DNA of 64,000 nt from Gammaproteobacteria bacterium. Its GTDB lineage: Bacteria; Pseudomonadota; Gammaproteobacteria; Ga0077536. Within the stretch, counting starts at the first letter, position 1; each line of letters begins with the position of its first letter. The notes below the pieces were generated by a model. That model saw nothing but the letters and a program-made list of their open reading frames with translations. It was not told the origin of the DNA and did not search any database. The position numbers and the translations under genes are program-made. This document shows positions 48,616-63,071 of this stretch, in pieces. The stretch spans positions 186,001 through 250,000 of the forward strand of contig JACKNH010000004.1 in NCBI GenBank assembly GCA_024234975.1, read 5' to 3'.

Positions 48616-49176
48616 TCAACGGCGCCGCGAGCGTCTCAGCCATGCGTTCACCGCTTTCCGGGCCTGATTCCACTGCCGGACAAGTGGAACCAGGCGCCAG
48701 GCCGTGAAGCCATCCATGCCGGGTACCGGCGCAAGGTTGGTCAGAGCAATTGCGATGTTGATGTACCCCATTACCACAATCACAGGCCCTGCATAGCCGA
48801 ACTTCTCTCCCGGCCAGGCCCATGCTGCAATCAATACAGTAATTGCTATTGCCAGCTGCGCCGCGACACCGCCCCAGCTGATTAATATGTCATGCCATTC
48901 ATCAGCAGGTGCCTCGAAGTAACATCGGCCGTGCAACCATCCCAGGTCGATACGCTCCACCTCGAGTCCGCAGCGGCTTGCAACGATGGCATGACCGGTT
49001 TCATGAATTACGATGACCGCCAGGTAAGCACACACGAATACAGCCGCATGCACAGGTTGTTGCCATCCCAGGACGGCAATCAACAGGGCTGCAACCGGTA
49101 CCGTCCAATGCACGTATACAGGGGCACGGACGATGCGCACACGATGCAGCCTGTAATAGCGTTTCATGTGAGGCAT
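48616..49176 (-). CDS. Minimal site-2 protease family (M50) metalloprotease
   Basis: 186 residues from the ATG at 49176; an ATG at 49167 is possible and a start at 49236 would overlap the upstream gene. Four or five hydrophobic segments hold the zinc motif VIHETGHAIV (HExxH) and, near the end, LTNLAPVPGMDGFTAW (the NPxPxxDG-like motif). There are no PDZ or CBS domains. It is predicted to cleave within the membrane; the substrate is unknown. It converges on the kinase-HDOD gene and follows dedA by 22 bases. Confidence 0.87.
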   Translation of the reverse strand: MPHMKRYYRLHRVRIVRAPVYVHWTVPVAALLIAVLGWQQPVHAAVFVCAYLAVIVIHETGHAIVASRCGLEVERIDLGWLHGRCYFEAPADEWHDILISWGGVAAQLAIAITVLIAAWAWPGEKFGYAGPVIVVMGYINIAIALTNLAPVPGMDGFTAWRLVPLVRQWNQARKAVNAWLRRSRRR

Positions 49177-49198
49177 TGCCCCTTTGCGTCGGCGCTGT

Positions 49199-49849
49199 TC
49201 AGTCCGTCCGTTGCGGTCGTAGATGTTCCACGACAATCGGCAGCAGCGACAGCACCACGATGCCGATGATCACCGCGCCGAGGTTTTCCCGGACCACCGG
49301 CAGGTTGCCAAAGAAATACCCGGCATACAGCAGCAGTCCGATCCACGAGAGCGCGCCGACCAGGTTGTAGCCGATGAATCGCGGGTAAGGCATCTGTGAA
49401 AGACCGGCGACAAAGGGTGCGTAGGTGCGGACAATCGGAATGAAGCGCGACATCACGATGGTCTTGCCCCCATGGCGGGCGAAGAAAGCGCGAGTGCGAT
49501 CCAGGTATTCGCGTTTGAGCAGGCGGGACTGGCTGCCGTCACGAAAAACCTTCGGTCCCAGCCAACGGCCGATTTGGAAATTCAACTGGTTGCCACTGAA
49601 TGCGGCAATGAACAGCAACAGAGCCAGCAGGTGGATGTTCATGTCGCCCGCGGCAGCGAGCGTGCCGGCGACGAACAACAGTGAATCGCCCGGCAGAAAC
49701 GGCGTTACCACGAAACCCGTTTCAGAGAAGATGATCGCAAACAGCAACGCATAGACCCAGATGCCGTATTGGGCGATGAAGGCAGCGAGGTGTGTATCAA
49801 GATGGAGGACGAACTCCACCAGCATCGTGAGCGTTGCGACGATATCCAA
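49199..49849 (-). CDS. DedA family membrane protein
   Basis: 216 residues with about five membrane segments. Family motifs are FLPGDSLLFVAGTLAA, the GRWLGPKVF region, FFARHGGKTIVMSRFIPIVRTYAPFVAG and FIGYNLVGALSW. DedA proteins are undecaprenyl-phosphate or other lipid flippases/scramblases and affect envelope integrity. The divergent neighbour is kup. Confidence 0.93.
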   Translation of the reverse strand: MDIVATLTMLVEFVLHLDTHLAAFIAQYGIWVYALLFAIIFSETGFVVTPFLPGDSLLFVAGTLAAAGDMNIHLLALLLFIAAFSGNQLNFQIGRWLGPKVFRDGSQSRLLKREYLDRTRAFFARHGGKTIVMSRFIPIVRTYAPFVAGLSQMPYPRFIGYNLVGALSWIGLLLYAGYFFGNLPVVRENLGAVIIGIVVLSLLPIVVEHLRPQRTD

Positions 49850-49922
49850 GCACCGGATCCTGTGTCATTCAATGAACGCCGGCCAGCGTGGGCGGCCGGG
49901 CGAATAAAGGATTGCAGCATAC

Positions 49923-49928
49923 TATAAT
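49923..49928 (+). promoter_or_regulatory. -10 element for kup
   Basis: TATAAT on the plus strand 49 bases upstream of the kup ATG, in the divergent gap with dedA. No good -35 at 16-18 bases is present. Confidence 0.45.
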
Positions 49929-49977
49929 GCGGCGCACAATTGGCCCGCTGCACTCCACTTCGTAACACCTGGTGACG

Positions 49978-51888
49978 ATGACTGATTCCCAAGACCAGAG
50001 CGCCACAGAGCCGACCGCGCACGATCACTCCCCGACTGCTCCACTGCCGCTGTTGGCCATCGGCGCCATCGGCGTGGTGTTCGGCGACATCGGCACCAGC
50101 CCGCTGTACGCGCTGCGCGAGTTGTTCAATCCGATTTACAACCTTCCGGCGACGCCTGCCAACGTACTGGGTGCACTGTCACTGATCCTCTGGTCACTGT
50201 TGTTGATGGTCAGCCTCAAGTATGTCCTGTTGATGATGCGGGCTGATAACAACGGTGAAGGTGGCATCATGGCGCTGCTGTCGCTGACCCGCAGAGTGAT
50301 AGTGAACAAGCGCGGGCGGCGCCTGCTCGCCGCGCTCGGTCTCCTCGGTGCAGCGATGTTCTATGGCGACAGCATGATCACGCCTGCGATATCAGTGCTG
50401 TCGGCGGTAGAAGGGCTGGAAGTGGTCACGCCTGCATTGAGTCATTACGTGATTCCGGTGGCGTTGCTGATGCTGATGATATTGTTCTTCGCCCAGCGCC
50501 AGGGTACCGAGAATGTATCACGCTATTTCGGCCCGGTGATGTGCGTGTGGTTTGCGGTGCTGGCGGTACTCGGAATAACCAAGATCATCGAACATCCCAC
50601 GGTGCTGGCGGCGGTGTCGCCGTTGTATGCCGTCGATTTCATTGCGCATCACGGCATCACCGGGTTGTTGGTGCTGGGCGCCGTGGTGCTGGTGATCACC
50701 GGTGGCGAAGCCTTGTATGCGGACATGGGCCACTTCGGCAAGCGCGCCATCAGGATGGCGTGGTTCTGCTACGTTCTGCCCGCGTTACTGCTGAACTACT
50801 TTGGCCAGGGGGCGCTGATCATCAGCGAACCGGAGGCGATATCCAACCCGTTCTACCTGTTGTTTCCCGACTGGTTGTTGTGGCCGATTATCCTGCTCGC
50901 GACCGCGGCGACAATCATTGCATCGCAGGCCGTGATCTCTGGCGCTTTCTCCCTGACCAGGCAGGCGATGCAGATTGATTTCTGTCCGCGCGTCGATGTC
51001 GTTTACACGTCCGATCGTACCCAGGGGCAGATTTACGTGCCTGTCGTCAACTGGATGTTGTTCACTGCGGTGGTCTGCCTGGTCATCATGTTCGGAGAAT
51101 CCAGCGAACTGGCATCGGCCTACGGTTTGGCGGTCACGATCACGATGCTGATCGATACGCTGCTGTTCATTATCGTCATGCGGCGGATATGGCGCGTGTC
51201 GCTGCCGTTGGTCGTCGTGTTCAGCGTGATTCAGCTCGCGCTGGACAGCGCGTTCCTGGCTGCGACCAGCGCCAAGATAGAAGAAGGCGGTTGGTTCCCG
51301 CTGCTGGTCGGCGGCCTGCTGTTTCTGCTGCTGTCCACCTGGCAACGGGGCCGTGCATTGCTGCGTCGGCAACGTGCCGCGGAAGCGCTTGATCTGGACC
51401 CCATGCTCGACGCAATTGCCGGCGAGGTCACCCGCGTGCCAGGCACTGCGGTGTTCTTCACGACCAGCACGGACAAGGTGCCGCGTTCGTTGATGCACAA
51501 CCTCAAGCACAACAAGGTGCTGCATGAACGTGTGTTGCTGTTGACCTTGTACCCGCTGGATACGCCGTATTGCTCCGACGAAGAACGCGTCAAGGTCACG
51601 CCGTTGCGGCATAACTTCTATCGCATAGAAGTCAGTTTCGGTTACATGGATTTCACGGATCTGCCAGTGATTCTGCAAGAGTGCGCGCGGTTCGGACTCA
51701 AGCTCGATCAGGCCACCACTTCCTACTTCATCAGCCGCGAGACCATTATCGTTCGTGGATCGCCGGAGATGGGAACCTGGCGGCAGCGTATCTTCGCGCT
51801 GCTGTCGCGGGTGGCGACACCGTCGGTGCGAACGTTGCGGCTACCGAGCAACCAGGTGCTGGAACTCGGCGCGCAAATCCGTCTTTAG
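49978..51888 (+). CDS. kup: KUP-type potassium transporter
   Basis: 636 residues from the ATG at 49978 (a GTG two codons earlier also fits). About twelve membrane helices start with IGVVFGDIGTSPLYALRELF, a KUP hallmark, and NNGEGGIMALLSL follows. A soluble C-terminal domain includes LKHNKVLHERVLLLT. It takes up potassium with protons across the inner membrane. It is monocistronic and converges on hemE. Confidence 0.97.
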   Translation: MTDSQDQSATEPTAHDHSPTAPLPLLAIGAIGVVFGDIGTSPLYALRELFNPIYNLPATPANVLGALSLILWSLLLMVSLKYVLLMMRADNNGEGGIMALLSLTRRVIVNKRGRRLLAALGLLGAAMFYGDSMITPAISVLSAVEGLEVVTPALSHYVIPVALLMLMILFFAQRQGTENVSRYFGPVMCVWFAVLAVLGITKIIEHPTVLAAVSPLYAVDFIAHHGITGLLVLGAVVLVITGGEALYADMGHFGKRAIRMAWFCYVLPALLLNYFGQGALIISEPEAISNPFYLLFPDWLLWPIILLATAATIIASQAVISGAFSLTRQAMQIDFCPRVDVVYTSDRTQGQIYVPVVNWMLFTAVVCLVIMFGESSELASAYGLAVTITMLIDTLLFIIVMRRIWRVSLPLVVVFSVIQLALDSAFLAATSAKIEEGGWFPLLVGGLLFLLLSTWQRGRALLRRQRAAEALDLDPMLDAIAGEVTRVPGTAVFFTTSTDKVPRSLMHNLKHNKVLHERVLLLTLYPLDTPYCSDEERVKVTPLRHNFYRIEVSFGYMDFTDLPVILQECARFGLKLDQATTSYFISRETIIVRGSPEMGTWRQRIFALLSRVATPSVRTLRLPSNQVLELGAQIRL

Positions 51889-51920
51889 TCGGAACGCTGC
51901 GGGAATTTCGAAGGGCCGGA

Positions 51921-52982
51921 TCAGGTGCTGGCGTGGTATTGCCGGCTGCAGCGGTGAACCGCATCCACCAGCGCTTTGACATTATCGGGTTCTATGTCCG
52001 GCGTGACGCCGTGACCGAGATTGAATATGTGGCCGCTGCCTTGGCCAAAGCTGCTGAGAATCGCGGCAGCTTCACGTTCAACGGCGGTGGGGGAAGCGCG
52101 CAGAATCGCCGGGTCCATATTGCCTTGCAGGCAGACCCGGTTACCGATACGGGCGCGGGCGGCGCCGATGTCGGTATGCCAGTCCAGACCTACGCCCTGA
52201 CAACCGGTGGCCGCGATCTTTTCCAGCCACAAACCACCGCCCTTGGTGAACAGGATGATCGGGACTGATACGCCGGCGGCCTTGAGGCCATCAACGATAA
52301 GCTGCATATAGCGCAGCGAGAACTCGTCGTAGGCAGCTGCTGACAGTGCACCACCCCAGCTATCAAATACCATGACTGCGTCGGCACCGGCAGCCACCTG
52401 CGCTTTGAGATACAGCGTGACCGCGCGCGCGAACTTATCCAGCAATGCATGGGCGTCGGCCGGCGCGTCGTACAACATTTTCTTTGCCAGTTTGTAATCG
52501 CTGGAGCTGCCGCCCTCGATGGCATAGGTAGCCAGCGTCCAAGGGCTGCCGGCAAATCCGATCAACGGCACCCGATCGCGCAAGGCGGACTTGATGGTGC
52601 GGACGGCGTCCATCACGTACCGCAGATCGGATTCCGGATCCGGAATGCCAATGCGGGCGATGTCGGCAGCGCTGCGCACCGGGTTGGAGAACCGTGGACC
52701 CACGCCTTCCTCCAGCGTCAATCCCAGGCCCATTGCGTCGGGAATCGTCAGAATGTCGGAAAACAGGATGGCGGCATCGAGTTCAAATCGCTCAAGCGGC
52801 TGCAGCGTGACTTCGCAGGCGAGCTCCGGGGTTTTACAAAGCGTGAGAAAGTCACCGGCGCGCTGCCGCGTCGCCCGATACTCCGGCAGGTAACGTCCGG
52901 CCTGGCGCATGATCCATACGGGCGTGCAATCCACCGGTTCACGGTGAAGCGCGCGGAGGAATCTATCGTTTTTCAATGCCAT
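51921..52982 (-). CDS. hemE: Uroporphyrinogen decarboxylase
   Basis: 353 residues. The N-terminal signature PVWIMRQAGRYLPEYRA is complete, and LPxD-type catalytic segments (AAILFSDILTIPDAMGLGL), VPLIGFAGSPWTLATYAIEGG and FDSWGGALS are present. It decarboxylates uroporphyrinogen III to coproporphyrinogen III in heme synthesis. It follows gltBD on the same strand, the usual gammaproteobacterial order, with a hairpin between them. Confidence 0.98.
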   Translation of the reverse strand: MALKNDRFLRALHREPVDCTPVWIMRQAGRYLPEYRATRQRAGDFLTLCKTPELACEVTLQPLERFELDAAILFSDILTIPDAMGLGLTLEEGVGPRFSNPVRSAADIARIGIPDPESDLRYVMDAVRTIKSALRDRVPLIGFAGSPWTLATYAIEGGSSSDYKLAKKMLYDAPADAHALLDKFARAVTLYLKAQVAAGADAVMVFDSWGGALSAAAYDEFSLRYMQLIVDGLKAAGVSVPIILFTKGGGLWLEKIAATGCQGVGLDWHTDIGAARARIGNRVCLQGNMDPAILRASPTAVEREAAAILSSFGQGSGHIFNLGHGVTPDIEPDNVKALVDAVHRCSRQYHAST

Positions 52983-53007
52983 GAATTTAGCCGGACTGTG
53001 AATGTGA

Positions 53008-53031
53008 ATCGGGCGCCGTCCGGCGCCCGAT
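53008..53031 (-). terminator. Strong hairpin between gltD and hemE
   Basis: Ten-base arms ATCGGGCGCC and GGCGCCCGAT with a four-base loop lie 10 bases after the gltD stop. The flanking T content is modest on the minus strand. It probably ends or attenuates gltBD transcripts. Confidence 0.6.
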
Positions 53032-53041
53032 TGTAATTGCT

Positions 53042-54482
53042 TCAGGGAAGGGAGGCGGGCAGATCGGAGCTGCCCATCAGGAACTTGTCGACTGCCCGTG
53101 CCGCGGAGCGTCCTTCGGCAATCGCCCAGACGATCAATGACTGACCGCGTTGCATATCGCCGGCGGTGAAAACGCCGCTGACCGAAGTCATCCAGTTGTC
53201 ATCACATTTGACGTTACCGCGCGCGGTCAACTCGACACCGAGTTCGGCCAGCAGGCCGGGCTTCTCCGGCCCTACGAAACCCAGCGCCAGCAAGGCGAGG
53301 TCGCAAGGTATCTCGTGACGGGTTTCGGGTTTGTCATGAATCTTCAATCCGGTCGGGCCGACGCTGACGTCGACTTCCACCAGTTCCAATGCTCTTACCG
53401 TGCCTTCGTCGTTGCCGACAAAACGCTTGGTGTTGACTGCGTACAGGCGCTCGCCGCCTTCCTCGTGCGCCGACGCGACACGGTAGATGCGCGGCCATTC
53501 CGGCCATGGATTGTCGCTGGCGCGCATTTCCGGCGGTCGCGGCATGATTTCGAGGTTGTAGACGTGCTTGGCGCCCTGGCGATGTGCCGTACCCAGGCAG
53601 TCGGCGCCGGTATCACCGCCGCCGATCACAACGACATACTTGTCCTTGGCGGTGATTTCGGCGCTGGCTGAAATTGCATCACCCTCGCAGCGGCGATTCT
53701 GCTGCGTGAGATATTCCATCGCGTAATGAACACCGTTGAGTTCGCGGCCTTCGACCTTGAGATCGCGCCCTTCGGTGGCGCCTCCCGTCAGCAACACCGC
53801 ATCGAATTTGCGGCGCAATTCCTTGCCGGTGATGTCGACACCGACATTCACGCCCGGACGGAACTCCACCCCTTCGGCGGTCATCTGCGCGAGCCGGCGA
53901 TCCAGCACGCGTTTTTCCATCTTGAACTCCGGAATGCCATAGCGCATCAATCCACCGATGCGGTCATCCCTTTCGTATACGGTGACCTTGTGGCCGGCGC
54001 GACGCAGTTGCTGGGCCGCTGCCAGACCCGCCGGGCCCGAGCCGACCACGGCAATCCGTTTGCCGGTTTCCACTGCGGGCGGTTGTGGTTGTACCCAACC
54101 TTCGGCAAACGCCCGATCAATGATCGCCAGTTCGACGGATTTAATGGTCACGGCCAGGTCATTGATGCCAAGTACACACGAACCTTCACACGGCGCCGGG
54201 CACAACGTGCCGGTGAATTCCGGGAAGTTATTGGTGGCATGCAGTCGCTCAATCGCATCCTGCCAGCGCTCGCGGTAGACGAGGTCGTTCCAGTCCGGAA
54301 TGAGATTGCCCAGCGGGCAGCCCTGATGACAGAACGGAATGCCGCAGTCCATGCAACGCGCGGCCTGCTTGTTCAGCTCTTCCGGCGCATAGCTGTCCAT
54401 GACCTGACGCCAGTCGGTCAGGCGCTCGGCGACCGGGCGGTAGGGATGTTTGCTGCGGCGGAACTCCAGAAATCCAGTCGGC

Positions 54483-54490
<8 letters not shown>
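53042..54490 (-). CDS. gltD: Glutamate synthase [NADPH] small subunit
   Basis: 482 residues. N-terminal cysteines for the [4Fe-4S] clusters lie in CMDCGIPFCHQGCPLGN and LCPAPCEGSC. An FAD-binding GxGxxG is in AVVGSGPAGLAAAQQL and an NADPH-binding site in VVIGGGDTGADCLG. It supplies electrons from NADPH to GltB. The ATG overlaps the gltB stop by eight bases. It needs Fe-S clusters from the suf system. Confidence 0.97.
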
Positions 54491-59090
<4,600 letters not shown>

Positions 59091-59151
59091 TTACCCGCTG
59101 CCTCCACTCCAGTTGATGCAAAAGATTGCCGCGGTGGGCAAAAGGACGGGA

Positions 59152-59181
59152 ATTATACCGACGTGTTAATGACGGTGTCAT
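59152..59181 (-). promoter_or_regulatory. Promoter of gltBD
   Basis: ATGACA (59181-59176), an 18-base spacer and TATAAT (59157-59152) on the minus strand, about 62 bases before the gltB ATG. The -35 overlaps a small palindrome, ATGAC-ACC-GTCAT (59181-59169), which might bind a regulator of nitrogen assimilation. Confidence 0.6.
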
Positions 59182-59239
59182 CCTGTGCAATGCACGGTGC
59201 GTGCCGTTTCGGCAGGAAGCCCGACGGCGGCCCGATTGC

Positions 59240-60841
59240 CTAGGGCAAATTGCCCAGATTCGCGTCCTTCAGACTGCCCACCGGCCGTGCCCAAGGCGTG
59301 GATTGTTGGCGGAATTCCCGCGGTAATGTCTCAATAGCCGCCAATGCTGCTGCCCTGTTGGGATAGCTGCCCAGGAATATGACGTACCACGGTTGGCCTT
59401 GGAACGTGGTCTGGGCGCCGACCGCGTCTTTCAGTGCACTCTGAGCCAACATGGTGCGAACAGCCGCCAGATTATGGGCAGCAAACAGCTGAATTGTGTA
59501 GTTATCCGTGGGCTGGCCCAGAAGCCAGCTTAAATCGTGCTTTGGCACCGACCTGGCGGTTGCGGACGCCACCACCGGCCTGGTCGGAGGATTCGGGGCA
59601 GTCTGTTCAGGTGTTTCGGCCTTCGGCTGTATGTTTCGGGTAGTGGCCGGGGCCGCTTCGCCAAGGTGTGTGCCGGACGCGGCCGGTTCCGGCAGGGGCG
59701 GCGCCGTCTCAGCGGTGTCCGTGGCAACCGGCGGTGGCGGTGAGGCGGCTGGCTCGGGGGCTGGACCGGGTTCCGGCAGTGAGCGCCGGGCGGGTTCCTC
59801 GCGCGTGACCGGTGGGGGCTTCGGGGCGAGGTCCGATGCCGAAACGATAGTGACGCTCCCGGTTGTCTGGCTGGCCGCCGTTGCCGATTCCGGCGCCGTC
59901 GTTGGCGGCAGGGTCAATGTCACGGAATCCCCCCGGCTCTGTTCTGAGTCCCGATACAGCCATACCGTGAGACCAGCGGCGATCAGAAGGGGCGGCACAG
60001 TCAATACCAGCGCCTGGCGGTTCAGCCTTGGCAATTTGCCGAGGTCAGTTGGGATTTTATCCCGAAACCGTGCAGCTATCTCGGACCAATTCGGCATAGC
60101 AGGAAATTTCAGTGGCGCTTTCGGCGGCCGAACCTGGGAAATCGCTTGCAGCAGTGGCCCCGGCCAGCCTCCGGATTCGGCGAAGAGCCGATCTATCACG
60201 GTGGTCGCAGTGAGTAATTCGGCGGCTTTGCCCTGGACGCGACCGGCCAGAAAGGCTCCGGCCTGGCTGCGGGTCAGCGGGGGCATATCGATTGCGTGGA
60301 GATCCAACCCGGGCAAATGTGGCGCCAGGGATTCGCGTGGGATATCCGCGACCAGCACCAGCCGCAATACCGATTGAAGCCCGAAATCCCGGGAGAACCC
60401 GGCGACCTGCTGCAGTATCCCGGCCTCCATGGATTGCGCATTATCGATCGTGACAACCAGCAAGGCCCCGCCCTGCTGCAACAGACGGAGTCTGTCGGCA
60501 AGAAACTGGGCCTGACGGTTGGTGTCAGCGCCGGCGGGAAACTCGGTGCCGGCGGTAGATGCGATCCGGGTCAGCACTTGGGCGAAATCGTTGCCCGCCA
60601 ATGCATCCAGTTTCAATAACCGCCACAAGCCGCCGGCACGCCGCTCAATCTGCTCGAGAAGCCGGGATTTGCCGCTTCCCTGCGGGCCACTGATGACCAC
60701 GACGTTGCGACCGAATTCGATCAGGTGAAGCGCGAGGTCGATCCGCTGCTGCAGGGGCGGCGTGACGAAATAGTCGCCACCTGGACGCGCTGTCGACAGG
60801 TTGGCGGCGGGCGGCATTGCTGGTGTCGGAGGTGTGGTCAA
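59240..60841 (-). CDS. damX: DamX-like AAA ATPase with a SPOR domain
   Basis: 533 residues. The N-terminal ExeA-like AAA domain has Walker A ISGPQGSGKSRLLEQIE and a Walker B-like region LLVVTIDNAQSMEAG. One transmembrane helix lies at about 277-296 (ALVLTVPPLLIAAGLTVWLY). A long proline/threonine-rich periplasmic linker ends in a SPOR domain (DNYTIQLFAAHNLAAVRTML...WYVIFLGSYPNRAAALAAI) that binds denuded glycan strands at the septum. The aroB-damX neighbourhood matches DamX. The TTG at 60841 overlaps the dgt stop; an ATG at 60817 is an alternative. No dam gene follows. Confidence 0.88.
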   Translation of the reverse strand: MTTPPTPAMPPAANLSTARPGGDYFVTPPLQQRIDLALHLIEFGRNVVVISGPQGSGKSRLLEQIERRAGGLWRLLKLDALAGNDFAQVLTRIASTAGTEFPAGADTNRQAQFLADRLRLLQQGGALLVVTIDNAQSMEAGILQQVAGFSRDFGLQSVLRLVLVADIPRESLAPHLPGLDLHAIDMPPLTRSQAGAFLAGRVQGKAAELLTATTVIDRLFAESGGWPGPLLQAISQVRPPKAPLKFPAMPNWSEIAARFRDKIPTDLGKLPRLNRQALVLTVPPLLIAAGLTVWLYRDSEQSRGDSVTLTLPPTTAPESATAASQTTGSVTIVSASDLAPKPPPVTREEPARRSLPEPGPAPEPAASPPPPVATDTAETAPPLPEPAASGTHLGEAAPATTRNIQPKAETPEQTAPNPPTRPVVASATARSVPKHDLSWLLGQPTDNYTIQLFAAHNLAAVRTMLAQSALKDAVGAQTTFQGQPWYVIFLGSYPNRAAALAAIETLPREFRQQSTPWARPVGSLKDANLGNLP

Positions 60842-61992
60842 GGTTCGTGTCCGAAACGGCGCTGGAATTCGTGGATCGCGTACCTGTCAGTCATCCCGGC
60901 GATATGGTCGGCCACCCCACGTGCGATCTCGCTGGCGCTGCCGGCAGCCGCGGAGGAGTGCGCCTCCTCGGTCAGGCTGGCAAACAACTGTTTGACGATA
61001 TGCGCTGCGCGACGGGACATGGCCGCGACCTTCTCATGCCGGTAGAGATGTTCGAACAGGAACTGTTTCAGCAAAACATGTTGTTCGGCCACGATGTCGC
61101 TGAATCCCACCAACGGGTCCGTTTGCTCCCGGATGTCATCTATAGATGATGGCGCACAGCTCGCAATGCGGTCTGCCGTGGCACGCATCAGGTCCATCGC
61201 AAACATATTCAGCATCTGCCGGATAGCAGTGTACTGATGCCGTTTCCGATCGACGGCCGGCCAACGTCTGGCAACCTCGCGGAAATGGTTCGCGAACAAA
61301 TCCAGTTGCTGGACCTGCTCTATCGTGAGCAGTCCGGAACGCAGGCCGTCGTCAATATCGTGGTGATTGTAGGCGATTTCGTCGGCCTGGTTCGCAATTT
61401 GTGCTTCCAGCGACGGCTGGCCACCGGTAATGAAGCGGCTGGCGACCGGGCCGAGCTCCTCGGCAGACTCCGGGCGGCAATGCTTGATGATTCCTTCGCG
61501 GGTCTCGAAGGTCAGATTCAGGCCCGGAAAATCCGGATAGCGTGATTCGAGCTCATCGACCACCCGTAGCGATTGCCGATTGTGTTCGAAGCCACCGAAG
61601 TCACGCATGCACTCGTTCAAGGAATCCTGCCCGGCATGGCCGAAGGGCGTGTGGCCGAGATCATGCGCCAGCGCGATGGCTTCGGTCAGATCCTCATTGG
61701 CGTTCATTGCACGGGCGATGGTTCTGGCAATCTGGGCCACCTCCAGCGAATGGGTCAGCCGGGTGCGGAACATATCGCCTTCATGGTTCACGAAGACCTG
61801 TGTCTTGTATTCCAGTCGACGAAAACTGGATGCGTGGATGACGCGATCACGATCACGCTGATATGCAGAGCGCAACTCGTGTTCCGGTTCAGCATGACGG
61901 CGGCCGCGACTGCGGCGTTCGGACGCAGCATAGGGCGCGAGACCCCAGGGCTCGACGACCCGTGTCCTCGCCTGCTGATCGAGGTCGATCAC
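60838..61992 (-). CDS. dgt: Deoxyguanosinetriphosphate triphosphohydrolase-like protein
   Basis: 384 residues of the HD superfamily. The metal ligands are in FRTRLTHSLEVAQIARTIAR and ALAHDLGHTPFGHAGQDSLNE. It releases tripolyphosphate from dNTPs, so it tunes dNTP pools. The length is that of the dGTPase-like group rather than the longer E. coli Dgt. It lies between aroB and damX and overlaps the latter by four bases. The GTG at 61992 follows the aroB stop by two bases. Confidence 0.93.
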   Translation of the reverse strand: MIDLDQQARTRVVEPWGLAPYAASERRSRGRRHAEPEHELRSAYQRDRDRVIHASSFRRLEYKTQVFVNHEGDMFRTRLTHSLEVAQIARTIARAMNANEDLTEAIALAHDLGHTPFGHAGQDSLNECMRDFGGFEHNRQSLRVVDELESRYPDFPGLNLTFETREGIIKHCRPESAEELGPVASRFITGGQPSLEAQIANQADEIAYNHHDIDDGLRSGLLTIEQVQQLDLFANHFREVARRWPAVDRKRHQYTAIRQMLNMFAMDLMRATADRIASCAPSSIDDIREQTDPLVGFSDIVAEQHVLLKQFLFEHLYRHEKVAAMSRRAAHIVKQLFASLTEEAHSSAAAGSASEIARGVADHIAGMTDRYAIHEFQRRFGHEP

Positions 61993-61994
61993 GA

Positions 61995-63071
61995 TCAGCG
62001 ACAGGCCTGCAAGGCCGCGGACAAGTCCGCGGGTTGATAATCACTCGTCACCACTGCGCGACCGATTGCCGACAACAGGACCAGACGCAATTGACCCTGG
62101 CGCACCTTCTTGTCCACTGCCATGTACTTGAGCATGGCCCGTTCGTCCAGGTCCGCCGGGATGGTGGTCGGCAAACCACACGCAGCCACCAGCGCGTTCA
62201 AGCCGGTGACGTCCTCGCCATCCAACCAGCCGAGTTGGTGTGACATGTGGGCCGCTGCGCACATGCCGGCAGCGACAGCCTCGCCGTGCAGCCAGGTACC
62301 GTATCCGAGACCGGCTTCAATCGCATGGCCGAAGGTATGTCCGAGATTCAGGATCGCCCGCAGTCCGTTCTCGCGCTCGTCCTGACCGACGACCTCGGCT
62401 TTTATCTCGCAAGAGCGACGGATGGCGTGGGTCAGAGCCGCAGGTTCGCGCGCCAGCAGCGCTGCCATGTTTTGCTGCAACCAGAGATAAAACGTCTGGT
62501 CGTAAATCAATCCATACTTGATGACTTCCGCCAACCCGGCGCGATATTCACGCGGCGCCAGCGTATCCACCGTCTGCAAATCAGAGATGACCGCCAACGG
62601 CTGGTGAAAAGCCCCCACCATGTTTTTGCCCAACGGATGATTGACGGCGGTCTTGCCGCCGACCGAGGAATCAACCTGGGCAAGCAGGGTAGTCGGAATC
62701 TGGATGAAATCCATACCGCGCTGGTATATCGCGGCGGCGAAGCCGGCGATGTCACCCACCACGCCGCCACCCAGCGCGACGATCATGGCGTCACGCGCAA
62801 ACCGATGCTCCAGCAGCGATGTCAGGATGGCTTGCAGATACTCCATCGTTTTGTACTGTTCACCGTCCGGCAGTACATGGGTGACAACGTCACGCCCGGC
62901 GAACGCGGCAGCGACACGCGCTTGATACAGCGGCGCGATGGTCTCGTTGGTGACAATCATGATCTGGCGCGCCGGTGCACTTGCTGCCAGCAGTTCGTGG
63001 TTGTCCAGCAAGCCAGGGCCGATATGGATCGCGTAGGAACGATCCGCGAGATTGACGGTAACGGAAGTCAT
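61995..63071 (-). CDS. aroB: 3-dehydroquinate synthase
   Basis: 358 residues. Second step of the shikimate pathway, converting DAHP to dehydroquinate with NAD and a divalent metal. Visible motifs are VLPDGEQYKTMEYLQAI, ALGGGVVGDIAGFAAAIYQRG, PTTLLAQVDSSVGGKTAVNH, and the metal site LNLGHTFGHAIE. The ATG overlaps the aroK stop (ATGA). Confidence 0.98.
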   Translation of the reverse strand: MTSVTVNLADRSYAIHIGPGLLDNHELLAASAPARQIMIVTNETIAPLYQARVAAAFAGRDVVTHVLPDGEQYKTMEYLQAILTSLLEHRFARDAMIVALGGGVVGDIAGFAAAIYQRGMDFIQIPTTLLAQVDSSVGGKTAVNHPLGKNMVGAFHQPLAVISDLQTVDTLAPREYRAGLAEVIKYGLIYDQTFYLWLQQNMAALLAREPAALTHAIRRSCEIKAEVVGQDERENGLRAILNLGHTFGHAIEAGLGYGTWLHGEAVAAGMCAAAHMSHQLGWLDGEDVTGLNALVAACGLPTTIPADLDERAMLKYMAVDKKVRQGQLRLVLLSAIGRAVVTSDYQPADLSAALQACR

